NCBI GenBank assembly: GCA_914767715.1
Contig: OU612075.1
Coordinates: 15,748,001-15,812,000 of the forward strand
Reading direction: 5' to 3'
Source: Membranipora membranacea
Taxonomy: Eukaryota; Bryozoa; Gymnolaemata; Cheilostomatida; Membraniporidae
Length of the DNA stretch: 64,000 nucleotides
The translations under genes and the position numbers were made by a program. Below are positions 23,401 to 33,040 of the stretch, one piece after another. Numbering within the stretch: the first letter of the stretch is position 1; every line of letters begins with the position of its first letter. The notes under the pieces were generated by a model, which did no database searches, was not told the DNA's origin, and saw only the letters and a program-made list of their open reading frames with translations.

Positions 23401-25243
23401 AAACTCTGCACAAAATGTGACAACGTGCAAAACCCAACAACAATACAAAATTCCTTAACTATTGACCGCTTTCTGTTGCTATCATCGCTAGAAAATTGGA
23501 GTATGTGACTAGCAACATGACTGTCAAAGATATTACAGCAATCGGATAGCCTTGCCCCAGTAATTTCACCTGCAATAACACGCAAAAAATATATATGCTA
23601 CTCAATGCTAATGTTGAAGTTAATATGTTTAGAGAATTATGAATAGTCATCAAAAAGTTAGGAATTCAGATTTTGTTTTGACTTTTGACCTGCTGAAAAT
23701 ATCTTAAGATATACAAAATACACAATGCTGCTATGTTATAGACAGCAAAATGTGTGGTGTATTCTTACTATGTATATTTTATCATAAAAACGATACTGTA
23801 TGTCCACCATAAAATCAATGAAGAGGTTCATTGATCAAGAGTCAACATAATAGCAGCTGTTACCAAAGTGAAACTGATACATGTGTGTAACTAGCCTAGG
23901 CTAACTCTCTTGTGTAGGGGGTTTGTAACCCCACCCCAAACAGCCTCCCAAGGCTGTGTAAATATTCCTCATTTACCTTTAACTATGTATACCTTCAAGG
24001 ATTGGTTGGGTCATTTTCATATATGGGTGTGATTGGTTGGATCATTTCATGTAGGTGTCTGATTGGTTGGGTCATTTTCATGTAAGTGTCTGATTGGTTG
24101 GGTCATTTTCATTTCCGGTTATAGACTGATTTAATCTCCTTGCACCATTATATATATATATGTCAAGGTCAACTTAAGGTTGTTTTCATACTCAGGTCAT
24201 TTTCATTCTGGGTCATTTTCAATGTTTTCCGTATAAATCATATTCAAAGCATTGACATGACTGTGACAGTAGCATCAAGTGAAAATATTTAAAACAATCT
24301 TTTCTAGGATACATGTACATGGGGCTAGAGTACACTAGAGAGTGTCATTGCGGTAATAGTTATGGTAGACACGGAATCCAAAGTGAGGCCGACTGTGGTA
24401 TGACATGTTCGGGAAACATCAGTCAAACCTGTGGTGGAGATCATGCTCTCTCTGTATGGAGACTCTTCAGTAAGTTTGCTGGTAGTTCTGTTGCCTGTTT
24501 GATGGTAGGAGCATTTTTTTATCAACCCATTCTCAGAACTTATAGTGAGGTTACCTCACAGGTATGAATGATGCGGTCTTATTGTTATAAGGAGGGGAAT
24601 TCAAAACGTTTTTCGCTTATTAAAATTGCAGCCACGTATATATCTCCATAAAAAAAACAGAAGCAGAGTTCTGTGCAGAATTATCTTGTACAGCAGCAGT
24701 ATTTGAGTTTTCACAGGTTAATGAAATACGGTGTAGTTTTCTCATGGGAAGCTTTATCGTTAGAGGTTTTTTTGGTGTGCAGTATCATTTCTGCAGAATG
24801 TTTTCAAAGTTTGCCACATGACAAATGAGTGGAAAAATACAGCAACCATCCTGATACAGACACCATTGCCTATCCGTTGATTGTATGTCCACCAAGTGAT
24901 TGGCGGTGATTTCCAGACATACCTCTGCTAAACTTAAACAACAATAAGCAACAATCACTAGCAATTTCATCTTGCTACTTTTATATCAGATATACATATC
25001 TATTCTTTTCTAAATTTATGCTAAATCTATACTCTAGGAGGTCCCAATGTCAGCACTGTTTTTGGAGAATCGACAGAGTATTGTACAATGATGGATGATA
25101 AGTGGTGGGACTTTGGTATACAGTGGACCTACAACTGCTTAATCGCTGCTGACACTCTCAGAATTCAATCACATTTCAACCAGCCAACTTCTCAAGACCT
25201 AGATATTGTAAATATGACTGGATTGAAATTTTCCTACCCCTAG
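11435..25243 (+). CDS. Secreted PAN / fucolectin-like / WSC multidomain protein
   Basis: Seven exons: 11435-11495, 11755-11997, 12206-12391, 20110-20262, 21136-21267, 24308-24469 and 25038-25243. All six introns are GT-AG and phase 1, and the summed 1143 nt give 380 residues plus stop. Residues 1-21 form a signal peptide (MLFTRCALLVLLIYGILVS); 21-102 a PAN/apple-like Cys-rich domain; 102-215 a divergent F-type lectin / F5/8C-like fold (NPWTEIHF..TYIV, then YCG and SC); 216-313 a WSC domain (YIGCYRDD, ECHCGN, CSGN..QTCGG); 314-380 an unrecognised tail with no membrane anchor. Such domains bind carbohydrate or proteins, so an extracellular recognition or matrix role is plausible. The introns hold a LINE and a large inverted-repeat element. 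The last exon is less certain than the others. Confidence 0.65.
11755..11997 (+). CDS. Lectin gene exon 2: PAN/apple-like domain
   Basis: A symmetric phase 1-1 exon of 81 codons (acceptor TTTTGTTCAG, donor GTGAGT). Cysteines in FRCAVICKKSEICAGYSY and NCSLYHPAC give the C-x3-C-x5-C...C spacing typical of PAN domains. Confidence 0.75.
12206..12391 (+). CDS. Lectin gene exon 3: fucolectin-like, first half
   Basis: The acceptor is a T-run ending CAACAG and the donor GTATGT, phase 1-1, 62 codons. NPWTEIHFHSTYIVCQVTLRV matches in form the NPWW-VDLG--Y-V--V-I strand pair of F-type lectins and discoidin-like domains, but the sugar-binding motif is not clearly preserved. Confidence 0.55.
13024..15559 (-). 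pseudogene. LINE ORF2: endonuclease and reverse transcriptase
   Basis: 15559-14960 is an APE-type endonuclease (LNIRGL at the N-terminus, AET, IIFGDFNIDLL, LIDHIYSS), with its SDH motif continuing after a TAA near 14960. 14923-14480 is the linker region. The remaining reverse transcriptase continues through shifted frames to 13959-13024, which has VPQGSILAPTLF and the catalytic YADDT. In life it nicks DNA and reverse-transcribes LINE RNA; this copy has at least one internal stop and several frameshifts. Confidence 0.85.
15555..17136 (-). pseudogene. LINE ORF1 RNA-binding protein
   Basis: 487 codons run from ATG 17136 to a TAG at 15673-15675. The frame then continues (MSIFKVKFDTQDQYNKVLSQ) to TGA at 15556-15558, so the TAG looks like a nonsense change. 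There is a Ser/Thr/Gln-rich middle, a short heptad-like stretch near residues 240-270 (MEKMDSMQEKMDSMYDKLDK, likely coiled coil), and an RRM-like C-terminal part. The ORF1 stop and the ORF2 start overlap as ATGA. Confidence 0.75.
17141..18857. other. Intronic sequence with (ATC)n-rich tract
   Basis: No gene is seen. 17740-17812 is an imperfect ATC/ATG-rich microsatellite. The rest is AT-rich sequence between two LINE copies in intron 3 of the lectin gene. Confidence 0.5.
18858..19602 (+). mobile_element. 5'-truncated CR1-like LINE
   Basis: Contains only the 3' part of a reverse transcriptase (KLLGYMIHD..., FCYLIYGIHIYYNLAP, LNLLPLPQL), then frameshifted sequence, AATAAA at 19571 and an A-rich tail (19587-19602). 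It is a relative of the LINE at 12.8-17.1 kb in the opposite orientation. 5' truncation is typical of LINE insertion. Confidence 0.8.
20110..20262 (+). CDS. Lectin gene exon 4: fucolectin-like, second half
   Basis: A phase 1-1 exon of 51 codons (acceptor GAATGCAG, donor GTAGGT). YCGVDMLGI and NSCVTSLALG give the V/Y-CG ... C spacing of the later strands of F-type lectin domains. The acceptor was chosen over the TTTCCTAG eight bases upstream because only this one matches the phase of its neighbours. Confidence 0.5.
20951..21058. repeat. (CTGAC)n pentanucleotide microsatellite
   Basis: A run of CTGAC/CCTGA units with a few C-for-T variants (CCCGACCCGG) just upstream of the first WSC exon. Confidence 0.9.
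21136..21267 (+). CDS. Lectin gene exon 5: WSC domain, first half
   Basis: The acceptor is TTTTTGCAG and the donor GTAGGT, phase 1-1. ESYIGCYRDDATDRDLSG followed by MTVDFCVVHC is a textbook WSC N-terminal half (GCY-D and the C-x3-C pair). Confidence 0.85.
22120..22440 (+). mobile_element. LINE reverse-transcriptase fragment
   Basis: Encodes GVSTSSLITFYRSRILSVNS, then WFPYLSKGDKERLEGLEKLS and, after a stop, ERLAALNLTEHL. These are features of the thumb and C-terminal part of CR1/L2-type reverse transcriptases. It is a degraded internal fragment. Confidence 0.65.
22999..23448 (-). CDS. Uncharacterised 149-codon reading frame
   Basis: An open frame inside the 2.8 kb inverted-repeat element. 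The middle (KGHLLTKC, HCSHLSTINTLMTNQ, YIHDKCHFTNDF) is compositionally ordinary and the end is hydrophobic. No family was recognised and there is no convincing start context. It may be chance or a remnant gene. Confidence 0.15.
   Translation of the reverse strand: MYCCWVLHVVTFCAEFCYILHMVSCCVHLSLLSSNKQMITPIQSSNIGNHKGHLLTKCDAIADIEHCSHLSTINTLMTNQRKTLSLRYIHDKCHFTNDFVIDCQSGRYCTTYNKDYRSASNSNSILRYVIYYLIMIYFSMLLGFFSLKF
24308..24469 (+). CDS. Lectin gene exon 6: WSC domain, second half
   Basis: The acceptor is TTTCTAG and the donor GTAAGT, phase 1-1. YTRECHCGNSYG, DCGMTCSGN and QTCGGDHALSVW complete a WSC domain with all expected cysteines. Confidence 0.85.
24923..24970 (-). CDS. Possible signal-peptide first exon
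   Basis: The minus strand reads MKLLVIVAYCCLSLAE and then GTATGT, a good donor: the form of a first exon of a secreted protein. Without splicing, the frame stays open to 24785. In copy A the corresponding codon is ATA rather than ATG. No downstream minus-strand exons were recognised, so this may be a relic or chance. Confidence 0.2.
25038..25243 (+). CDS. Lectin gene terminal exon
   Basis: Follows TACTCTAG in the right phase after exon 6 and runs 68 codons to TAG. STEYCTMMDDKWWDFGIQW and CLIAADTLRIQ are retained in the duplicate at 8.6 kb, suggesting past coding constraint. No domain was recognised. It has no AATAAA close downstream, only variants such as ATATAAATGAATAA. Confidence 0.5.
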
Positions 25244-26059
25244 CTTGGATGATGAATCGATTTGAATTTTGGGGAACTCAGCTGAGACCTAATGACATAT
25301 AAATGAATAATATTTATTTTAATTCCAGTATAATTTTGTGAACTATGATTTTGACATTTATTCACACATTATTTTACCATGGAAAACGGACCTCATCAAA
25401 GGCAAAGCTGTTAACAAACTTTAAAATTCTGTTGACCATGTGACCTTCTCTTGACATGGTACGCCTTGTTCAGGTATTAATCTACATGCTTGAATGGTAT
25501 CTAACTTGGCACTGTACGTTTTTTCCCGGCCTCAACCTGCTCTCCCGAGTGATATTGAAGTTCGCATATCAGGCAAATAGTCAATATAATTGAATCAATA
25601 TTGTTTGATGGTCTTTCTGGTAATTTTAGTTTACTTGGTGGCAGCTTCTTGTAACAATTTTGTTATTTTTTCTTTTGGATGTTTGTCGTCATACGTGGAG
25701 TGATATTTATGCTTTTTAAACAATTACAATGAATTTTTTTGTTCAATGGTCATTTCTGGTAATTTCAGTTTAATTGGTGTCAGCTTCTTGTACCTGATTT
25801 GTTGTGTTATTTCTTAAAAATATGCGAGGAGCAATCCTTTAGCTTTGTAAAAATTACAATGAATTTGTTTCCGTTTGTAAATGGAGATTTTTTGTTTGCC
25901 AATGATATGTTCAGCCGTATCAAGCATAAGTAACTGAATATTACCTAGTCTGTCTTGCCTTTGCTATCACTAGTTCATGTAAATAATATACAAGAAACTA
26001 TTGCTCCCTCCGCCCCTGAATAAATTTCTATAAATACATTTCAAAGGCTTGTACCCTTC

Positions 26060-26064
26060 ATCCC
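26060..26064. repeat. Target duplication ATCCC, left
   Basis: ATCCC abuts the TGT end of the Ginger-like element and recurs at 33041-33045 after its ACA end. The related empty site near 10.4 kb has a single ATCCCCC. Confidence 0.8.
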
Positions 26065-26338
26065 TGTAGAACCCACAAACGTCGCAAACGTCAAAACGTC
26101 GCAATCTAGCGTTCCACTAACGTCGCAATCCCAAAAACGTCGCAACGAAGGGTTTTTTAAACGTCGCAAACCCACAAACGTCGCAATTTTTTAAACGTCG
26201 CAATAGCTCGAACCCACTAACGTCGCAAATGTCGCAACTCAACAAAAACGCCGAGTTGTCTCCTCGTTAGATGCAAATCGATGAATACGATTTGCTGTGA
26301 TTAGTGGACAGGAGCATACAAATTTCAAAACACTGTGG
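26065..26338. repeat. Ginger-like left terminal inverted repeat
   Basis: Begins TGTAGAACCCACAAACG. Nearly identical, inverted, to 32777-33040; the first 200 or so bases differ at only a couple of positions, with small indels further in. It contains eight exact copies of ACGTCGCAA in direct orientation, plus ATGTCGCAA. Confidence 0.95.
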
Positions 26339-28806
26339 AAGTTGAAATATTGAAGATAGTATACCAAGTCGTATAAGAGAAAAAATTTGAAATCCTAGAA
26401 TCACGATAGAAATTGTTCCTTCAGAAATCATTACTGCTGCCTCATACAGGATGCTTATCAAAATTTAGCACAAGTAAGGTGAGTATCTGCATATATGTCA
26501 AGCCTGAAATATACTCTCATGTTTGATATAGGCTATGCTCAAAAGTTGTTGAGAGGTTGTTTGCACTACTTAAAATATCAGAAATTGGGAAAAATGTTAA
26601 ATAATTTATGCATAAGTCGCTCCCTCTCTTTATGAATTTCCCTTTATAAATATAGAATAAGTAATTTTACGTCATTCCCAAAATTCAACTTTTTATTTTC
26701 CATATAGACTTTATGATAATATAACCTTAACAGGTACCATATGAACCATTAGCGTACAGCAGCTGGTGGTGATTTTACGACATTGCATTGAGTAAAAGCC
26801 ATGGTGTTTTTATCACACTGCAATCCAGAGAGCAACTTTGAACAAGATTTTGAGCTTGTCGCTCTCAGTTTTGTAACCCGCCATATATATAGACAACTGA
26901 ATTTCAATTAAATGTGAAAATAGTTTATTTTCTATAGCATAGGTCTGAGAAAATATCATCCTCAAAAAATTTAATTTTTTCCGGTTTATTCTAGCATATT
27001 GCTGTTTGTTGCCTGAAGATATGTGCTTTGAACCACTCTGAATCAGGGATATCTCTGAACCCTCTGAAGTCTAAGTCATCTTATGTCTGCCCAAACAACA
27101 TTTCAAAGCAAGTTTTAGAAAAAGCTTTCATAGCCCCAAACATCCCACGATAACTTTAAGGCAAAGAGGGAGGTCTTCTATCCCTCTATGCAAGTAATTT
27201 TTTTATGTTTGTCAGTAAGCTGAATAGAAGAAGAGTTTTAAAAGGGATTTTAAAACAGCATGAATCTGCTGACGATGCACTCTACTCTGATGCCGCCATT
27301 CTCACTTCAGTTTTGAATGCGTTTGTAATTTTGTATGGTTGGTACCTGCCCCATTATTTTTGATATAAATCTTAGCGCATACAATAAGAAGCGAAGATTT
27401 CCAAACAAAAAGAACGCATCTTCTTCTTGTTGACAGACCTTAAGGTGAAAAGAAATTTTTGAATTTATTTTGTTAGACTTAATGAACATTAGCTAAGAGT
27501 ATCCCCTTGTCCTCACACATGATAAACTTTGTCTATGAAACTCATCACAGCAGCGAGCCTATGTCAGGAGGCCATCATTACATCGCAGTGGGCAACAATG
27601 ATGGATTATACTGCCAACCCCCCTTACTTTCTCACAAATATGCAGGCCTGTATAATATTGATCTCTGGCTAAGAATGCAATATCAAGTTGATAGTGACTT
27701 TGTTGCTGTCTGATCTGGTTTTGTCATCAAGATTGTGGTTAATTGCCTCAGATAACTCAGGTGAAAAACCTTAAATTTTATTGAGAAAGCCATTGCTGTC
27801 CAAGGCAGCAACGCTTACTTTACAACCAGAGTCAGTGCACTCAGCTCATTAGCAAATTAACTCAGACAGTTTTTGAAAGTTTAAAGAAGAGAAGGCAAAA
27901 GGTACGAATATTAACCTTATTATTTTATTGTAACCTGCATTCCTCATTCAAGGATTAATTATATTATATACACTTTGAATTGTGTAAATGCTTAATTTGG
28001 CATCAGGATTGATGCGTTTGACACCTTACTATTTTACATTTGGAAGTAACACTTTATTATAAAAGTTGTAAAGTAAGAGTATTAAGTTTACTTTTTGAGA
28101 ACTGTGTAATGCGTTCATACATAGTCATATAGTCATTGTTTGTGTTAATCTCTTATAGATTTAATGGTTGTAATCTCAGTAAAAGCTCGTCAATAAAGTT
28201 ATATATTGATCGACAATAGTCTGAGTTACGTCAGTCAAATTCCAAGTCATAAATCCCCTAAGCTGAAAGTGTAACGATAGGGAATCGTTAAACCCTCCAA
28301 CAAAGCTTGTCAAGACAGGCTAAGCAGCCAGCAGATAAATTAATTTGAGACATTGTGCGTTGCTTGTTTAGTAATGAAATATATTGAAGAATTTTGCAGC
28401 TCAACTATACCTGGGTACCCAAAGCACCATCACCCTCTTAAAATGTAACCTGCATTTGTCTATCTAGTCAGCTAGTATCTATCTCTTCCGCCTAGACATA
28501 CAGTGGGATGCCTACTACTTATTCAGTGGTCTAGGGGAGGGTGCAACAAATAAAATAAAAAGAGCTGAAAAGATCTGCTGTAGCCTTAGCCTACTTATTA
28601 TCCATAGTAATAAAGGAATATAACATGATGGTCAGCCAGCGCCAATATCACATAAATATGCCTATATATTTATGAATTTATTTATGTGATATATATATAT
28701 ATATATGCACAGAGTCAAATTTTTAGGCTACAGAGTGGCAACTGGTTTTCATCGCCTATCAACAGCTTGAAATTGTCTTTCAATCATCAACTATCATTTT
28801 TTGTAG
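26339..28806 (+). other. Ginger-like element, unassigned left interior
   Basis: About 2.4 kb with no recognised gene. An open frame at 27507-27713 has a GGHHYIAVGNNDG stretch faintly like the GEHYVALG end of the OTU domain, but this is too short to call. The region could hold promoter, leader exons or decayed cargo. Confidence 0.4.
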
Positions 28807-29261
28807 GTTTTGCTGATTTTCAACCACAGCAATATGAGACTACTCTGGTATCTATCGATATTTTATGTAAGTACTTAAATTCTATTGATCATTAATTTAA
28901 CTTCTATGCAGTTGTGAAATATTACTGCAAGCCTGAACTTAGCAGTCCTAACATATCACACGTAACCCGTAATCCTGATCTTCAGTACTGGTTTAACCCC
29001 AAAATACCATGATGTAATTTTTACGGGTTGTTACTTGGCCACTCTTTATTTTCTAGCAAGTACAGTAAGTGCTTGTGGGGGCTATATGGGGATTCATTAA
29101 ATTTTATGGAAACATATCTTAAACACTACATGTGATTTAAAATAGCGCGGAATGTTTGATTGACTCGGGGATTTGCGGAGACATAAATGTGTGCATGATG
29201 AGAGCAGTGAGTTGCTGAAACACCTACTGAATAATTCAATATAATTGTTAGGTTCTGATAG

Positions 29262-32112
29262 AAGCTCACAGAACATCTGCACGTGGGCCAAGATCCATCA
29301 AAACACTAAGCGAGGAAGAATATGATCTTTTGATCGCAATGATCACAGAGAAGTTCAATGTTCCTGTCAACGAGAGGACAAAAGAACAGTTGGCGGTCCT
29401 ACGGAAATTTTATCGCAACAGGCACAGATACACAGTGAAAGGGGCTCCCCCTGTATTGTTCATAGGTCAGTTAATACAAAATTAATATTCACATGGCACA
29501 CACTAATGTCTAGGAACACAGGTTTTTGCACCATTGATCAAACTCTACAGTAAACACATTCAGGGCTCTCAGGTGGTAGTTCATGTACATTTCTGTGTGT
29601 AATCAAGGCTCGTTTATGTTTAAACAGGGAGAATGGTTTAACTTTCTACTATAACATTTATTTCATAAGTGGAATGTAGAAAGTATAGTTATGAGTTATC
29701 CTATTTTACTTTGGGAGGGAACAACTCCTATTAAAATGGTAATTGAACAAAGGTTTCCTTATCTGAGCATCATCGATTGTTATAATGTAACAGCTCAAAC
29801 TTCCATGTGACATTTGACACCCAAAATGATGGGATTTATCGGGGTGTTATTGTGTAGTCTTCTTTGGTCTAAGTTAATTTTGTTACATGTAACCATCAAG
29901 CAATTTGGTTTTGCTTATAGATGGTCGAAGAGTTCTTACCAAAAACAAACTGGAGAAGCTAACGAAAAAGCTCTTCTACAAGGGTAAAGGCTGTGGGGCA
30001 AGAGAGATACATCGAAGGTTGAGCAGATTCGCCGGAAAATCTGAGGGTAACATCCAAGAAAATCTGCGGAGCATTTCCATCAAGACCCAATTGCGTACTC
30101 CCTTTACAAATAAAGCACCATTCACGCCAATCACCGCTGAACAGGTTATGGAAAGGATTCAAATTGATTTGGTTGATAAATCTTCTGATTCCTGTCTGGC
30201 CAATGATGGCAAAGAGTATCGCTACATCCTGACAGTTCTTGATGTCATGAGCCGATTTTGTTGGGCAAGGCCTCTTCAGCGTAAATCAAGTTCGTCGGTG
30301 GCTGCTGCCCTGTTGGATATCTTTGACACTTATGGTGATCCTCTTATTGTTCAAAATGACCGAGGAAAGGAATTTGAGGGGGAGGTAACCAAGTTTTTGA
30401 AAATCAGGAAAATCAAACACATACAGAGCTCTCCCTATCATCCGCAATCCCAAGGAAAGGTTGAGAGGAGTCACAGAACGCTGAAGAGTGTGTTTGCATT
30501 TGACATTCTTAAAGGTAACTCTTTGTGCTGGGCTGACGGATTGAAGGACAATATTAAATTGGTGAATGATCGACGCAAACGTGTTTTAGGGAATCAGTCT
30601 CCATTTGAGGTGTTCTTTGGCAGGTCAAAGTATGGTGGATCTTCTCTCACCCCAAATGAAATTCAGCAGAGAGCTAGACAGGCAACTTGCGTTTACACAA
30701 AACGTATGATAAAGGCACAGGAAAAGACACTGAAAACTCCTGTTTATGACATTTATGATAAAGTCTTGGTAAGGGTAGCTTTTAAAAAGTCCAGAGTGAC
30801 CTCAAAACAAAAGTGTCAAAAAGCCATTGTGATCGAACGCAAGCTTGATTTCTACAAGTACAAACTATTGTACAAGGATGATGCAGGCCATCATAAGAGA
30901 TCTTGGTTTTCAGTGAAAGACATCACATCTTACACTCAGAAGAAACAGCAAGAGAGTCAAATTGCAAGTGAGCTAATGAAACCGCTAAATCATAATGACC
31001 GGATCAACAACTTGGAAACGGAGCATGGTTTAAATGTTATATTTGACCCTATAGGTGACGGAAATTGCCTCTTCCATGCAGTTGCTTTCCAACTCAGTTC
31101 AAATGTGTCAAACCATGAATCACTTCGTTCTGAGGTAGTGAACTATTTACTTTCTCACCCATTCTTGGCCCAACAACAAAGTAACATTTGGCATCATCAT
31201 TTGTCCAGCATCTCACCAGCAGATTACCTCGTTTCCATGGGTAGAGATGGGACATATGGTGACCATATTGTGATCCAGGCACTTGCAGAAATGCTGAGTA
31301 TCCAGATACTCATTCTATCCTCTACAACAGAAGCAAATATTCTGATACGACCTGATGGCCAAAACGTATTCGAACCAAGTGAACCATATATTGTCCTTGG
31401 TCATTTACCAGAAAACAACGGAGAACATTACGTCGCACTTGGACAAGATTTGGCTGATATTATTACTGTGATAACAAGATCACCCCAGATACAACTTCAG
31501 ACCGAGAGCAAGGTTGATGTGACTCCTCTAGCAACGGTGCAGCCAGCAGTAACGCCCCGAAGCCCCATGCCAGCTGTACAGGCCTCAGAAGACGTTAATG
31601 AGAACTTGTTAGACCTTCCAGTTGAAATTCTAACAATAATCTTTACTATGGTTATTGACAATAACTTTACAATATATGAGATGTTGCTGGAGATGCAAGA
31701 ATTGTATCAGTTCGTATCATTGTATGTTACAAGACCCAGCCCATCCTTACTATCATTGCCAAATCATATCGTTAACAACATTGTTCAATTATCTCTTTCT
31801 AGAGATATTCTCACATTTTGTATGGTGAGGAAAATGCATGAGTTGAACTTTCTAATCAATGATGTCTTCATACCAAGGGAAACAATTTATATGAATGCTC
31901 AGCTTGAAAGTACGTTGAATCCACACAAACTGCCGTTAATTCGACCCAGTGTGAGAGCCATATCACGAGCTAGCGGGAAAAACAGTGGGCTCATGATTGA
32001 GATCAAGAGGTGGCTTGTATCCAACAGCGCGTGGTACAACGCTTGGTTAGTTTTGTTGGCAGAAAGGAATGGATGGTATGTAGTTAGTGATATATTTTGG
32101 AAGAAATATTGA
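29262..32112 (+). CDS. Integrase-OTU-F-box-like fusion transposase
   Basis: Two exons are clear: about 29262-29465 and 29921-32112 (ATA G|GTCAGT spliced to GCTTATAG|AT GGT, restoring IDGRRV). A further 60 nt exon at 28807-28866 is possible. Numbering residues from 29905: an integrase core at about 80-240 with D88 (RIQIDLV), D152 (VQNDRGKEF) and E187 (SQGKVERSH), D and E 34 residues apart; a basic SH3-like segment at 280-345; an OTU cysteine protease at about 375-515 with the GDGNC nucleophile C388 and EHYVAL H508; then two F-box-like motifs, LLDLPVEILTIIF (568-580) and LLSLPNHIV...VRKM (615-644); and an unrecognised 75-residue tail. The integrase would cut and join DNA; OTU domains remove ubiquitin; F-boxes recruit SCF ligases through Skp1. 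The zinc HHCC domain is not evident. The true start codon is unresolved. Confidence 0.85.
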
Positions 32113-32776
32113 TGTAATACCTTTTATTGTACATATTTTCAGAACTCTTTACTAGGCACAAATTTAACAAACTGATCATAACCACAATATTAAAATTAGT
32201 ATATTTTTGTCACACACTCACTTACGCAGAACTCAGCTATACTTTTTTTTAACTGTAAATACGTTACTCAATCATGTCTGTTTATATTCTCACTTCCGCA
32301 AAATCAAATATACTTAATTGTACTACGCAGCCAAAAATATGAAATTGTAATGTCACAACCTTCCAAATAAATTATTGCCAAATAACAGTCAATCTCAAGG
32401 ATAATGGCAGCAATTTGGAAAAAAAACTATACAAGGCTAGTTATCAAAATAATATTGATTCTTGTATGCAGCCAAAGCCATACCATTGGCTGTTAGTATG
32501 TAGATGAGTGTATACCATGGTACAATACTTTGGAGTTTCCAGTCACATAGTTTAGGGCTAAAAAAATTTGACTTGTATGTCTATATATCTGCTAGATGTT
32601 GATAAGCTGTTATCAGACGGAATCCGTTTAAAATTACAGCATAACAATCCCTTTTATGGTAGCAGTAATGGATTCTGAAAGACACTGAAAGTGGAGTGAA
32701 TAAAAAGAGATTCAAATGACACGAAAAATACTCATCAATTAACCATTGCACAAAATAGAACATTGTATTTAATTCC
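32113..32776. other. Ginger-like element, 3' interior
   Basis: AT-rich sequence between the transposase stop and the right inverted repeat. It probably holds the transposase 3' UTR; an AATAAA at 32366-32371 could serve as poly(A) signal. No gene is seen. Confidence 0.4.
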
Positions 32777-33040
32777 CCACAGTGTTTTGAAGTTTGTATC
32801 TCCTGTCCACTAATCATAGCAGATCGTATTGCATCTAACGAGGGGACAACTCGGCGTTTTTGTTGAGTTGCGACATTTGCGACGTTAGTGGGTTCGAGCT
32901 ATTGCGACGTTTGAAAAATTGCGACGTTTGTGGGTTTGCGACGTTTAAAAAACCCTTCGTTGCGACGTTTTTGGGATTGCGACGTTAGTGGAACGCTAGA
33001 TTGCGACGTTTTGACGTTTGCGACGTTTGTGGGTTCTACA
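32777..33040. repeat. Ginger-like right terminal inverted repeat
   Basis: The inverted partner of 26065-26338, ending GTGGGTTCTACA. It carries the reverse-complement array TTGCGACGT. Confidence 0.95.

Larger units (their letters stand above)
21397..24221. mobile_element. Long-inverted-repeat element, 2.8 kb
   Basis: The arms at 21397 to about 21770 and about 23905 to 24221 are inverted copies. Both end in TGAAAATGACCCAGAATGAA and carry three or four further copies of an ATGAAAATGACC(CAACCAATC) motif, then TTAAAGGTAAA and a GGGGTGGGGTTA block. The 2.1 kb centre holds a LINE scrap and no transposase I can recognise, so this is a non-autonomous DNA transposon or foldback. It occupies the intron that splits the WSC domain. 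No target duplication could be fixed. Confidence 0.7.
24650..26064. repeat. Segmental duplication, copy B left part
   Basis: Homologous to 8090 to about 9610. It contains the last exon of the lectin gene and ends at the ATCCC target duplication of the Ginger-like insertion. Its continuation resumes at 33041. Confidence 0.8.
26065..33040 (+). mobile_element. Ginger-like DNA transposon, 6976 bp
   Basis: Bounded by long terminal inverted repeats with TGT...ACA ends and an apparent 5 bp duplication. It encodes a spliced integrase-type transposase (29262-32112) and no gag, protease or reverse transcriptase, as expected for Ginger elements, which are cut-and-paste transposons with retroviral/Gypsy-like integrases. 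Four-bp duplications are what I recall for the group, so five is notable. The near-identical repeats and the open coding frame suggest a young copy. Family placement is from domain type and termini; a new lineage is possible. Confidence 0.8.

Noticed and set aside
27507-27713. Open frame in the Ginger-like element with GGHHYIAVGNNDG
   Set aside because: Superficial likeness to the OTU histidine region only; no catalytic Cys motif nearby and too short.
26065-33040. Interpretation of the ACGTCGCAA array as a CRISPR array
   Set aside because: Units are 9 bp, spacers are not unique and are mirrored in the opposite terminus, and the context is an animal DNA transposon.
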